Shown piece by piece: positions 34,501 to 43,740 of a DNA stretch of 64,000 nt; within the stretch, counting starts at the first letter, position 1; every line of letters begins with the position of its first letter. The stretch comes from Bolinopsis microptera (lineage: Eukaryota > Ctenophora > Tentaculata > Lobata > Bolinopsidae). The stretch lies in the NCBI RefSeq assembly GCF_026151205.1, contig NC_087077.1, positions 4,712,001 through 4,776,000 on the forward strand. The letters run 5' to 3'. The position numbers and the translations under genes are program-made. The notes beneath the pieces were generated by a model, which saw only the letters and a program-made list of their open reading frames with translations, made no database searches and was not told the origin of the DNA.

Positions 34501-36797
34501 GCTTAAAATATAAATAGACACTTATTATCTATGTTTCAGCGAAAAAATGTTTTCTCACCGATATGAATTGTCGATTTTTCCTTCATAACTTACACAAGAA
34601 GCTCAGACAAATTTGGGATCAAATAGACTGTAGACCTGACTTAAGTAACATATAGTAAGTACTAAGTAAAGTAAGTACTAAGTAAAGTAAGTACTAAGTA
34701 AAGTAAGTACTAAGTAAAGTAAGTACTAAGTAAAGTAAGTACTAAGTAAAGTAAGTACTAAGTAAAGTAAGTACTAAGTAAAGTAAGTACTAAGTAAAGT
34801 AAGTACTAAGTAAAGTAAGTACTAAGTAAAGTAAGTACTAAGTAAAGTAAGTACTAAGTAAAGTAAGTACTAAGTAAAGTAAGTACTAAGTAAAGTAAGT
34901 ACTAAGTAAAGTAAGTACTAAGTAAAGTAAGTACCAAGTAAAGTAAGTACTAAGTAAAGTAAGAACAAAAAAAAGTAAGTACTAAGTAAAGTAAGTACTA
35001 AGAAAAGTAAGTACTAAGTAAAGTAAGTACTAAGTAAGTAACTCCAGACTCAACGCTTACCGTTTCCTATCGTGATAAGCCGACTCCTCGATGTCCAGTA
35101 GTTTAGATGCGCTAGAGGAACTTGTTCGTTTCTTAGTTTTCTCAGGTGTACTAGCTTTACTTGGAGACCCTGTAAACAACACGTATAATAAAACCGCTAA
35201 AAGCTGGTCGCCTAAAGCACAAAACCCCAATATAATAACACTAAAAGCTCGAAACATTGAAAGGCAAACTTTTCGTGGATCTGGTTATGTAAACCATGAA
35301 GCATAAAGTATAGAAAATTATGGAGAAGAAAATATAAACGCAAGAAATAACCTCGATTGTCCATGCTCTTAGACAAGGACATGGCAACTTTTTTCGCATC
35401 TTCCCTAATTTTCGCCATCAGTTTCTCCTTATCCCGATCCTTCATACCACGTTTGTGCTCTTCTCGTCTCCTCCAAATGTCATCCTTCTTTCGCTCATCG
35501 CGTCTCCTTTTTTTCTCATCAACTTCCCGCTGGCGACGTTTGAAAATGTCATCATCGTCGTCTATAAAGTCTCCGAACCTCTCTCCTCCTTTCCCCTTAC
35601 CACACCGCTTCTTCTCTCTTTCCTCCTCTCTTTTGTTCTCCTGTTCGTGACGCACTGCATCTCGTTTTGCTTGTTGTTCTGCTTCCATCTTAGCCTTCCT
35701 TTCTTGAGCTTCCTGTTAATAAGGCAAAACATTGAAAGAGTGAAAATGCAAAACATTGGAAATGTGAAAATACCCCTATTAGCTAATGTAACTAGTAATA
35801 ATAATAATAATAAATTGAAATTTAATAACACCGCTTTTAAGATAAATCTTATACTCAGCAGTGTTTGAACTAGTCATCCCAGAAAATATCATGAATACTG
35901 AGCTAAAAAATAACAGTAGTAAATAGGCTTAGTAAAGAAACTGAAGTTCTTATTTACTATTTAGGCTTGTGTTTTGCAAAATATTAAAAATTCGAGCGTT
36001 TAATTTTGACCTTGCATATTTGGTCGAGTCTGTCCATCTTCTCCTGCTCCTCTATCAGTTTCCGCTCGTGTTCAGCCATCTCGTGTTCCATCCTTGCTAG
36101 CTTCTCTCGTTCTTGTCTTCCGAATCGTTCTGAGGAATTCAAAGAATCTGTTACTGTTAGAATTCATTTGAAGGGACTGTCAAACTTCGACTGACAATTT
36201 GATCCCCAAAATGGCGAAACTAAATAAGAATGGTTGAGATTATCTGCTATATATTTTACATTATGACCGGTATTAATTTTCACGAACAGTTACAATTTCC
36301 AAAGAAACTTTCGTATATTTAATCGATAGTTAATACTTTATAGATTATCTCACCTTCTTCAGCGATCTTTCTTCGTTTCTCCTCCTCTTGCTTGCGGACC
36401 AGTTCAGTTCTGAGTTTCTGTGTAGATCGAGCTGGCTCCAGGTTGCAGGGTTTCTTTGGTTTCTGAGGAATTTAAAGCTAGAACAGCTTGTTCTTGCATA
36501 ACTCAAGTGAAGTACTTAATAACTCAAAAATATCTGCTTTAATTACGATCTTACAAATTTACTAGCTATTGATCACTGTTAAAATGCACAGTCAACACAT
36601 CAGATCATCAGATGGTATTAGCAGAGTAATGCCCCAGGGTATAACTTTATTATTTTCCATAAATAACCAATAATTAGCAACTTTAACAATACAAGGAGTG
36701 CCTGAGGGAGGGGGTAATTGAGAGTAAAGAGAAAATATACCTTTTTTACTTGCTCTTCATTTGCACGAGCTTGAGCCATCAGTGCATCGAAATCCAT
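19587..36797 (-). CDS. spty2d1: SPT2-like histone chaperone with Tyr-Ser-Pro repeat region
   Basis: SPT2 proteins bind histones H3-H4 and act in chromatin during transcription. Exons on the minus strand: 36797-36741, 36462-36354, 36129-36011, 35712-35352, 35169-35061, 33554-33338, 33201-33112, 32652-30907, 30263-30060, 29950-29765, 29613-29505, 29334-29302, 29023-28784, 28636-28488, 28350-28129, 20364-20276, 20165-20064, 19677-19587. All 18 join in frame to 1,410 residues. The start MDFDALMAQA resembles the SPT2 N-terminus; TFEEIMAMAKLK and SFEELMMLAQ resemble its inner motif. The last three exons are the conserved C-terminal SPT2 domain (MDDDLDDFVV, RNIFGYDKRKYRDE, CRNMETDYR, LAKKEDADELKKIL). 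Charged coiled-coil stretches lie between. The 582-codon exon 8 (residues 355-936) has about 15 YSP motifs and is the reason for the doubled length (human SPTY2D1 has 685). The N-terminal and C-terminal halves could be two genes, but the phases favour one. Confidence 0.82.
19855..20060. repeat. 12-bp minisatellite (GGCTAACTAATA), about 17 units
   Basis: Nearly perfect array with a few GACTAACTAATA variants. It lies in the last intron of the SPT2-like gene and ends 4 bp before the donor-side boundary of the exon at 20064, so it nearly abuts the 5' splice site. Confidence 0.95.
20820..22292 (-). CDS. SVOP/SV2-like major facilitator transporter, single exon
   Basis: A 490-residue, 12-helix membrane carrier of the major facilitator superfamily, probably for a small organic solute; substrate unknown. 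After a Thr/Ser-rich cytoplasmic leader comes VGEAIERVGCGFGT, matching the VxxAIxxxGFGxFQ entry of SVOP-type carriers. LMVRCEW fits the loop after helix 1. The loop between helices 2 and 3 carries NLGDTLGRRPVL (family motif G[DN]xxGRR). EPLGWRGFL and IRESPRHDV (versus LPESxRYDV) lie at helices 5-6. The loop between helices 6 and 7 has the sequence ALKTIEILSKLN. ESFPTSVRSF precedes helix 11. The length is normal and the frame intact. It has no introns and lies inside the 7.8-kb intron of the SPT2-like gene on the same strand, which suggests an old retrocopy that stayed open, or a naturally intronless paralogue (inference). Confidence 0.86.
   Translation of the reverse strand: MFKVIVQTVMELKSKESEKTRLTATANTPATSTSTEFVTVGEAIERVGCGFGTILYALGPYGVMITVGAEISVMTIVSLMVRCEWEMSTFSMSVLQVTGMVFSSIFSICFSNLGDTLGRRPVLIVTTLVAMLAGVLSGMCTQLWQLLICRAVIGASSGIGFGPAIAYSAEIPTTKYRALGLASNGLGWGIGTAFSSILAYVTIEPLGWRGFLIALALFCSPFLIILILIRESPRHDVQVGKVSGALKTIEILSKLNCTGEQTENLRITEDPHAEQEISTFCQSYQVIQETGYASDFWILVCVNFTGQFAYMCILYAAPRFMNEGYCSSSTYTEEESCTFDNAVLFDLGVLGLAEPFSILLALLFVNWIGRIKLTIFTSVFPTLLLSLLYICVGTDFILTVLLITRGALAVMSWLIFVIAGESFPTSVRSFTNCILGGCYSISSITASFAIHYAYEENPVFVIVVMQGVLIITSVFAFFIKRETTGTPLEQ
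22404..22490 (+). repeat. Left arm of an inverted repeat pair flanking the Ig locus
   Basis: About 87 bp (TCTAGTTTTAACATAATATG, then GATAGAGCTGCTGGAGACGA) that recurs inverted at 26725-26812 with roughly 85% identity. The pair spans 4.4 kb that contain the Ig-domain frames. It may be two copies of a dispersed repeat or the ends of one element. Confidence 0.7.
23227..23814 (+). CDS. Secreted N-terminal part of a broken Ig-domain receptor
   Basis: A 195-codon intronless frame beginning with a signal peptide (MLALTVLWILSVITPGSC). The mature part has Cys-containing mixed sequence (SNCWILLNDT, QQCMYVKGTL, VESICQVDKN, SNIDCEKIAG) and ends KRRIDGTRAEE at a TAG. I recognise no family. The next frame, 84 bp on and in a different reading frame, continues with Ig domains, a membrane helix and a cytoplasmic start. 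Together they look like one type I receptor whose reading frame was broken near 23800-23900, or a receptor whose short intron I cannot see. The locus is opposite in strand to its host intron in the SPT2-like gene. Confidence 0.6.
   Translation: MLALTVLWILSVITPGSCSNCWILLNDTAGLNNFDIKLYPGKLLNGIITIEGVLNLDHAPASSVRTHKDLLKFVGEDDSNDAPILEIETQVHKSQQCMYVKGTLYDTDSNRVYTYPENIRDVESICQVDKNGKSKISKGNLVNLQLSNIDCEKIAGYEMNLGGFSKPVKRLIKYASPENWQKFEKRRIDGTRAEE
23898..24671 (+). CDS. Ig-domain membrane protein part, tail replaced by LINE sequence
   Basis: Open frame of 257 codons; the same frame is open upstream of this ATG through DPQPKLLDK, which looks like the first Ig strand, so the ATG is probably not a true start. 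Ig domain 1: YTLSCSASGAP, SEWRDKE, then VNTENAGDYTCKVFSK. Domain 2 is weaker (STQLVWTVKGHP, VRLDCKSELG, ALLSCDLLNG). A membrane helix (FYIILINGIIITLIFLSILI) and a basic stop-transfer KKRVKTYLYLLYMK follow. The last 29 codons (from about 24583) read antisense through a LINE fragment, so the original cytoplasmic domain is lost. Receptors of the Ig/IL-1R or Ig/kinase type have this layout, but no cytoplasmic signature remains to decide. Confidence 0.6.
   Translation: MDVQVVRAELGSTYTLSCSASGAPYLGSEWRDKENSIIPGDDEFSSDGAEFRIESKLVISDVNTENAGDYTCKVFSKNFRNFGNAVEKRVSLQYLNFTAPHSTYSFTQGESTQLVWTVKGHPLLEVRLDCKSELGESVPFYRRLKYSPPRVIFTREFVKDAPALLSCDLLNGLELRGHEIFRRENKYVRPASFYIILINGIIITLIFLSILIMGKKRVKTYLYLLYMKRSPPSRWSGLHHTVIPFSGVLDLFSEPCL
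24585..24940 (-). mobile_element. 5'-truncated LINE fragment
   Basis: On the minus strand the translation includes RLRWFGHVVRMSEERIPNY and then KHGKRSRGRP, the hallmark of the C-terminal tail of many LINE reverse transcriptases. Downstream reading has stops. It truncates the Ig-domain receptor frame from the other strand. It is a different LINE family from the one at 263-5047. Confidence 0.8.
25932..25952. repeat. Poly-G run of 21 bases
   Basis: Uninterrupted G tract, followed by GTCCGT and ACGGACAAAAACGGAC segments. One of four long G/C homopolymers in the window. Confidence 0.95.
26725..26812 (-). repeat. Right arm of the inverted repeat pair
   Basis: Reverse-complement match of 22404-22490, sharing CATAATATGTGATAGAGCTG and the surrounding bases. 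Ends next to an A-rich tract. Confidence 0.7.
27464..27537. repeat. Short tandem array of TTCCAGT-type units
   Basis: Units of about 8-10 bp (TTCCAGTA, TTCCAGTG, TTCCACTT) repeated across the tract. Short frames over it are translation artefacts. Confidence 0.85.
33561..33627. promoter_or_regulatory. Cluster of four to five CACGTG E-boxes
   Basis: CACGTG occurs at about 33561, 33574, 33588, 33602 and 33616; three lie in a 14-bp tandem (ACACGTGACTAATG). CACGTG is the core site of bHLH-zip factors (Myc/Max, USF, MITF). The cluster starts 7 bp upstream of exon 6 of the SPT2-like gene, so it may be only a small tandem duplication. Binding is inference. Confidence 0.4.
34654..35038. repeat. 16-bp minisatellite (TAAGTACTAAGTAAAG), about 24 units
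   Basis: Highly regular array with a few substitutions near 34930-35000. It lies in intron 5 of the SPT2-like gene, about 20 bp from the exon 5 donor. There are no spacers, so it is not CRISPR-like. Confidence 0.97.
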
Positions 36798-37456
36798 GAT
36801 GTTTTCTTTTTAGGCTATCAGTAGGCATTATTTAGTCGCAAGTGAATATGGAGTTAAAATAAGTACAACAATGGACATGCCAATATAAATTATAAAATGT
36901 AAGGAGATGTTATAATTTGATATTTTTAACTCTTTTCAATTCAATATAAACTCAAATGAATAACAACAATTTAGTCAAAATTAAGAATTCAATTCATATA
37001 GTTAGTACCGAGAAATTGACATACATTTTACACAGAAATAGGAAATTGATTAGGTATCTAAAAATGCATTAAATTATCAATAAGATCTGAAATATCAAAA
37101 AAATCAGTACAAACATAATCTGAGTAATTTTAGAATAATTTCTCAATAATAATCTCAAATGAATAATTTCTCTTATCTGGTTTAGTAGAGATTCTATTGC
37201 AACCTATTGCTTATATTAGAGTAACTTGTTGACCTTGACAAAATGTAGTATACTATCAGAGTTCAATGGAATACATCCTGTCCTGTGTCCATGCAAACTT
37301 GTGCGACCCAAAAGAACTGATTATATTAATAAAATCAAAATAAAAGATAATTGGACCTATAGAAGTGAATACTAACTACCACTCTGAAACCAATATTATT
37401 GCCAAACATTTAATAAAACTGACTGAAATTACAATAAATAACAATCAAAATACATA

Positions 37457-38223
37457 CAGGGTGGGCCAAAAGTCAGTACCCATACGTTGGCCTTAATAGA
37501 TCAGTCACTGATTGCCCAATTGAAATAATTCTTTCTGGTATGACTTACTACCACCACTGGTTCGAGGAATTTGTCAAATCGAAAAATATTCGCGTTCATT
37601 TTTTTCAAATGGAGGTTCATTTTCACATTTATTTGATAGTTTGGATAGTCGGATCAAGCTAAATGTTATTGAATTGTGTTTGGCCATTCGAATTACGTTT
37701 GTCCTGAAAGAATTAGAACTGTAGCTTCTCAGATGACCGAGATATGAAGCATAACGAGTTTATTCATTACGTGTGATCAGGTGATTGGTTTAACTAATCA
37801 CGTGATAAGGTGACCCCGTTAACTACCCCGTTAAACATTATGAGAATTGTTAAGGGTGCCCAATTAAGGTGTCGTGTCACGGTGTCACATAATCACCCAG
37901 TCAATTTTGTTAACGAGATACAGAAAATGCGTGATAACTTCGTCATTTCTAATCCGTTTTGCCTCATGTTTTCAGATCATATGCAACATTTGATAATCTA
38001 CCGTCTCTGAAAAAATTAGGCGTTCAGCATGTTCAGAGAAAATAATATAGGTGTTTTAATATTGAATGGGCGTGGTCTAAAATATTCGAATTTTCAAATT
38101 TTGACGACGGAATCCTCGAACCAGTAAGTACAGTATGCCATCTGCAAAGCAACAGCTCTCAAATATAAAACAAGGCGGAGCTATTAAGGCCAACGTATGG
38201 GTACTGACTTTTGGCCCACCCTG
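37457..38223. mobile_element. Non-autonomous Tc1/mariner-like element, copy 2
   Basis: Exactly 767 bp, as copy 1 at 8188-8954 and in the same orientation, flanked by TA. The inverted ends start CAGGGTGGGCCAAAAGTCAG. The two copies differ by scattered substitutions with essentially no indels, indicating relatively recent spread of one family by a transposase acting in trans. Confidence 0.92.
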
Positions 38224-38689
38224 TATTATAATAGCAACGGAATTAAATCTGAAACGTCTGTAATTATAAACTTAACCTAACAAAACTTCAAGAATCTAAA
38301 CATTATCAATTAAATAGCTGAACGCCCCTTTCTATTCTGACACATGGTGACGCACCTTGTGTAATTCTACAGCAGATGTTGGAGTAAATAGTGTAGGTGC
38401 CGCCATTAAGTAGCCCCCAATGCTATACATTCCGTGTTATAATAAAAAGGGATTAAACTGATTACTTTCAACTAACACATTACATTATTATATACTATAT
38501 AGTTAACACTGTAACTGTGACACTAAACGTGCCGTTATTTATCCGTCTATCTGTACTAGGTCTGAGATTTAATTAATTATTTTCAACTCTGTTAAATATT
38601 AACTAACTAAATTCTAACTAAGAGACAAACTGATCAATCAGGACCTCTGAAACCAGGCCACTGGATGACTGGAAGGTCACCACAAAAAT

Positions 38690-38716
38690 ACACTACTACT
38701 ACAGTACTACTACAGT

Positions 38717-38765
<49 letters not shown>
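38690..38765. repeat. TAC trinucleotide microsatellite
   Basis: Mostly uninterrupted ACT/TAC triplets, with one early imperfection (ACAGTTACT). Confidence 0.95.
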
Positions 38766-38766
<1 letters not shown>

Positions 38767-38930
38767 TACAGTATACAGTACTAATAATAGAGTAGTTACT
38801 ATTTAGTCCCCTGAGTATTGAAACTTGTTAAGGAGCTACTGTTACTTTCACTTGTTACTGTCAGCTCATGTTCCCAGTAGATAACGAACCATTAACTTGA
38901 GTATCTACAACTCTATTTCTTACTTCTTGT

Positions 38931-41591
38931 TCAGCACACAGTATGTTCAATGTAATCTGTCACGTGCTGCAGTACTTTTTTAGCACTGGGAGATATGGAG
39001 TGTAGCAGGAGGTTGTCATGGTAACCACTTAGTTCACGTATGAAGTGTACTGGTACTCTGTTGTATTGCAGCCACTCCGCAAAGTACCTGAATATGAAAC
39101 TTATTACAAAAGTGTCAACCAATGTTTTGTTATTATCTTAAGTGATGATAAGACCAAATAAAAGGACACAGAGGGATCTAACCACAATCCTGAATTCAGG
39201 GCTATTTTGGTCGAAATTCCATTAAAATCGTTAACTTAATGAACGAGAAAGAGAACATGATAATGAGCTAAACAAGTCACCTGGAATCATCGAAGCTCTG
39301 ATCCTGGACATATCCCACTATCAAGGAGCTGGGCAGCCCGCTCGGATCAGCACACATCAGTGGGAACGCTAGCTCGTTCCATATTCCCTCCACACTGGGT
39401 TTAAGTTCAGATATTGGATCACGTGTTTTAACCGCGTCATCTATTAGGGATCCCCAGAACTTGGGGTACTCATCTGTAGCACCTTCTACTGCTCCTGGTT
39501 TCACGGTTAGGGTAGTTAGAAAAATACACTACTATTATTACTACTATAGTACTAATAATAGAGTAGTTACTAGCTCCTGGTGTCACGGTTAGGGTAGTTA
39601 GAAAAATACACTACTATTATTACTACTATAGTACTAATAATAGAGTAGTTACTAGCTCCTGGTGTCAACTGTCAAGGTTAGGGTAGTTAGAGGAACTTTA
39701 CTTCTGCTTTATTGTGGAGTAAAACATCAAGTTTTCAGATTGGTCCTTATTTGGCCCAATAAGTTTAACAATTATTACAATGATTTTAAGCAAAGTTTAT
39801 GTCTGTTCAAACCTAGAGTTGACGAGAATGATGGATTTCCTGCAATGTAATAAGATAGATACAGCGACTTGTGTTGCACTGTTCCTTTATTACTGGGGTT
39901 TAAGGAGCTGTTTTCACCGTACGAGAATCCTTGTAGAACAGGATGAATCAGAATCTGAACAATTAGGGAGTAAAGTGTCTCAATCAATAACAAATCAGTC
40001 TGGATACAACAATAATGAAGATATTATAATAAATAATAACAGAATTTCTACAACACTAGTACGACAGTTTATTAAACCAACTATCCAACAAAGTAGAATG
40101 TAAGATGTATTACATAATTTACATTCCAACGTTACCTGAGCAGCTAGAGGTGGTTGAAGGTCAGCAGTGCTGTCCAACAGTGACTTTCCCTGGTGTCTCT
40201 GGTGAAGTATAGCCACTGCTGAGGCCAGCGCTGCCCCACTTCCATCCCCCATCACTATTACCCTTCTTTTGTTAATACTGAGGGTTGTGTCCTGTGTCTG
40301 GACCCAGTTTACTACCTGGAAAACTGGGTAAGTGGTGTACAATACAGACGGAGGCACATAATGTTTAATAGATGATTATTTGTAATTAATATTTATATTG
40401 TTTTCAGTATCAACTATAGTCAAAATATACGATGTAACCTAATAACTCATAAGTCTTGAAGTTTTTATTTGAAAGCAAATTAAAATTGGTCAATCCCAAA
40501 AGACCAATTATATTTGATTCACATAGCATTAACATTAATATTAAGAATTAGTGGATATTTCACCTGGTAAGCTTCAATAACTGCGTTAGGGAAAGGGAAC
40601 TCGGGGGCAAGCTTCTGACCACACAAAATAACCTTACACCCATTTGTTATTGCTAATGTATACATAAGTGTATGGTACATAGCCTGACTGTAGTAACAAA
40701 ACATCCCTGAAATTATTGTGATATTGAGATCCATAAATTCCTTTAGTGTGCTCAGAATGTTTATATAATTGAAAGTAAAGTTGAGTGTTGTCAATTAATG
40801 TACAAAAACAATGTGCTCACCTCCATGATAGTAGACGATTACAACGTCTGATTTGATAACTGATGGAGTATAGATCCGTAAAGGCACATCTTCTAGTATC
40901 TCTGTTCTGTAAGAACATGTTTGAAACGGTTTATTTGGGACTAGAAGGAGCAACTTTGTGACTGACCTGAATACCTGAAATTATGAAAAGTCAAGAAATA
41001 CAAAATCTTTCAGACTGAGATTTAGTTAACAAGCCAAATGGAAATTATGTATATAATATGCTTCGGCATGCATTTATATTGAAATTAGAAATGAAGCTTC
41101 AAGAGTGAAGCTGATCTTTAACTGCCAGCTTTTTATCTGTCTTCATAAGAGATGGAAATTAACTGCAGATTCAGTTCTAAAGTTATGAGGTAATTTAAAT
41201 TTTACTTAAACAAAAAATCCAGGCACAGGGGTATATTTCAATTGTCAGCTGTGCCTTGCTTTAAAAAGAACTACCTAATAGTATCAAGGAGGGGACTGTG
41301 CTGTAAACTGACCCTATGATAAGGTGCCAGCCTCAAAGTTGAGATCAGTGTTGCAGCTGCAGTTGCCAGAGATGTGATAAAGTGGTAGATGATAAAGTCA
41401 TATGAGACAGAAGAAAGTTTAAACATCTTGAACAAAATAGAGTTTATCATCAGGACCCCCAAAAACGAAACTGCAACGTATAAGTATAGTATTCTGTCGT
41501 TGCATCCAACCAATATCAGGCTGACGATTCCAAGCCATGATCCAACTGTTAAGATGGGGTTGACTCCCAAATCAACTTTAGCAGCTGCCAT
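38931..41591 (-). CDS. AADAC/NCEH1-like alpha/beta hydrolase, nucleophile Ser replaced
   Basis: Arylacetamide deacetylase/neutral cholesterol ester hydrolase type of the hormone-sensitive lipase group, membrane-anchored. Exons on the minus strand: 41591-41275, 40966-40821, 40706-40564, 40315-40136, 39954-39813, 39494-39281, 39087-38931. They join in frame to 432 residues (family about 400). Two hydrophobic helices open the protein. Then come VVIVYYHGGMF (HGG oxyanion motif, third Gly now Met), KLAPEFPFPNA (family YRLAPE..FPA), ILIHPVLQ, LIVGYVQDQSFDD (catalytic Asp region) and LSGYHDNLL (catalytic His). At the nucleophile elbow the family has GDSAGG; here the bases at 40232-40249 read Gly-Asp-Gly-Ser-Gly-Ala, so the Ser position is Gly and no GxSxG remains. 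The rest is well kept, so this may be an inactive homologue or use the neighbouring Ser. Confidence 0.88.
39491..39690. repeat. 82-bp tandem repeat duplicating a 3' splice site
   Basis: Units start at 39491, 39573 and 39655 (the last partial), each beginning GCTCCTGG. On the coding minus strand this is the CCAG|GAGC acceptor of exon 6 of the hydrolase gene, so the acceptor and first bases of the exon are present three times in a row. Units also carry an ACTATTATTACTACTATAGT segment. Confidence 0.92.
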
Positions 41592-42719
41592 AAAGACCTA
41601 ATTCAGATATTTAAGAATATTTATGTTTGTTACAAAAATATTACTATGACTGAAAGGCTATACATTCCTAATTAAATAATATTGGTGTTTATTCTGGTTG
41701 AAGAAATATGAGATCCTGGAGAGGTTCGCTGTTTATCAGTCTCATGATAAGATATTGATTCAAGGGATAATATCCGGTAGTAAAGACTAAGTAGGACAAG
41801 TGAAACAACTAGTGTTTCCTCCTAAATTGTAGTGAAACAAATTTAAAATTTTATCCTTTATTTTACAATCATAATATAATAATATTTATAAGCCTCTGTT
41901 TTGAAAGTTTTAAATTTTAATATATCCACATTTCTATTTAAAATTCAATTTTATGTATAATTCAATAACTGGCCGCCAAAGCCGCGCATTCATGAAAACA
42001 GGAATAACTTGTTTATAGTTATACGACAAAGTAAATTAAAAGAATAAATTTTTTAGAATAAATTATAATTTTACCTAAATCCAAAGCCAGCTTTGTAAAA
42101 TTTACAATTAGATCATAATATATCGTCAATTCTAAATATTTACAATGCAACATTTCATTAATCTATACATAATAAACAAGCGTACTCCAGCCCCTACACG
42201 CATCCATTCTTATCCATTCACGCACGTATTATTTTATACTTTTTGCTTTCTAATAAATATATGGTCAATGTGTACGTCTAAATGTTCATGTTTTGTGTAA
42301 ACTGAATCCAATTGAGACTAGTGACAAGGATGAGGACCCAAGTGCCTGTACGGCTTTTTCGGAGAAGTAGTTTCACTTGTCCTACGAGATAGAAGAAGTA
42401 GTTTCACTACTTAGTCTCTACTACCAGATATTATCCCTTGAATCATTATTTAATTCTGGTTCCGCAGACATAATTACTATTTTATTTTCTATCATGAATC
42501 GAATAATTTGCTCACTAATTTCGATTGTTTCAATAACATGCTCATGCTAGTCAGTGTTTCTATGATAGAGCAAGCTTGCTACAATGTCAACACAAAATTA
42601 ATTTTTGCATTTAAAATGCTAAGTGTTGGCTCCCCCTTTAATATTACGAGGATTAGCTGCTTAATTGAAAATTGTTCAAACAATATATACAAATAAATTC
42701 AGCAATGGTTATTGTCTAA

Positions 42720-42720
<1 letters not shown>
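41592..42720. other. Spacer upstream of the hydrolase gene
   Basis: AT-rich sequence without coding signal. It contains an inverted-repeat element at 41757-42444. Confidence 0.55.
41757..42444. mobile_element. Miniature inverted-repeat element, 688 bp
   Basis: The left end GATTCAAGGGATAATATC is matched inverted at the right end up to 42444. Similarity continues through GGTAGTA(A/G)AGACTAAGTA and, after an extra 25 bp in the right arm, GGACAAGTGAAAC. ATT on both sides may be a 3-bp target duplication. No coding capacity. Confidence 0.8.
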
Positions 42721-42756
<36 letters not shown>

Positions 42757-43740
42757 ACCACTGTCCATTTTGTCTTTGTCTTTTTTTACATTTTTTTGTG
42801 AAGGACAGTGTTTTGGGGACAAAATGGACAATACTAGGGACAAATGGGACAAAAGGGACAAAAATTTTGGATAAATGAGACTAAAAATAAGACAAGCTCA
42901 AATGTAGAGAATGTATATATTCTACTCGACATCAACAATTTAGATTTTCATGTCAGTGTTTTGCTGTGCTTAGAATCAACTGAAACCACTGAAGGGACTG
43001 AAATAAGCAGAATTCATCAACGTCATCACATAAATAAATGTGTACACGGTTCAGTCAATATTTCATTAATCCCAATAATCATGTGGTGATATCAAAAAAG
43101 TCATCATCTTTTAATATCATAACGCTCATAGCGGCCAGAAGCAGATACCCAGACCCACACAATTACTTTTCCATTAACAATATATGCCGACAATATCGAG
43201 CTAATGGGTATTTGCTTTTTCCTATGAAGTAGGAGAAAAAGCATGCTTTCTGAGTGTTGTTTGCAATGCAAGTTCAGCTCAAACGTCAAATGTGAATCAG
43301 TGAGCAGGCATATCGGACTAGACCAAGTTGTCTTGAATAGTGAGTACACTAAGGCTGATATATAACCAAGATTGACTTTACTGTTCTGTCTGAATTTACC
43401 CAACTTATTAGCTTGTTGGAACTGTGCCTGAACTTATTTTTTGCATTTCAACGTATAATTGACCTTATTTTCTTTACTGTCCATTTTGTCCCTGTCTATT
43501 TGTCTCGTTTATCCCTGTCCATTTTGTCCATTTTGTCCATTTTGTCCATTTTGTCTCTGTCTTTTTGTCCATTTTGTCCTTTTTGTCCCCGTCTTTTTTG
43601 TCTTTTTTGTCTTTTTTGTCCCTATTATCTTTTTTGTCCCTTTTGTCCCTCTTGTCCCTTTTGTCCCTTTTGTCTTTGTCTTTTTTCAGTTTTTTTGTGC
43701 AGGGATAAAATGGACAGTGGTACCCCCCCCCCCCCCCCCC
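42721..43740. mobile_element. Inverted-repeat element with poly-G termini, 1020 bp
   Basis: Starts with 35 G (42721-42755) and ends with 18 C (43723-43740). Inside the runs the arms match: TACCACTGTCCATTTTGTC on the left and its inverse on the right. TCTAAC at 42715-42720 and 43741-43746 is a direct 6-bp repeat, consistent with a target duplication. The right half holds a 200-bp array of TCCATTTTG / TTTTTTGTC units (about 43480-43690), which generates spurious Cys/Phe/Pro- or Lys/Asp-rich frames. No transposase. Confidence 0.8.
43480..43690. repeat. Minisatellite of 9-12 bp TCCATTTTG / TTTTGTCCC units
   Basis: Pyrimidine-rich units inside the poly-G element, apparently grown from its terminal repeat GTCCATTTTGTC. 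Confidence 0.85.

Larger units (their letters stand above)
36798..38930. other. Spacer upstream of the SPT2-like gene
   Basis: Probably the SPT2-like promoter side (36.8-37.4 kb, AT-rich, no obvious motif), then the second mariner-like miniature element (37457-38223), then a TAC microsatellite (38690-38765). No coding sequence recognised. Confidence 0.55.

Noticed and set aside
34654-35038. CRISPR-like regular array
   Set aside because: Units are contiguous without spacers in an animal intron; an ordinary minisatellite.
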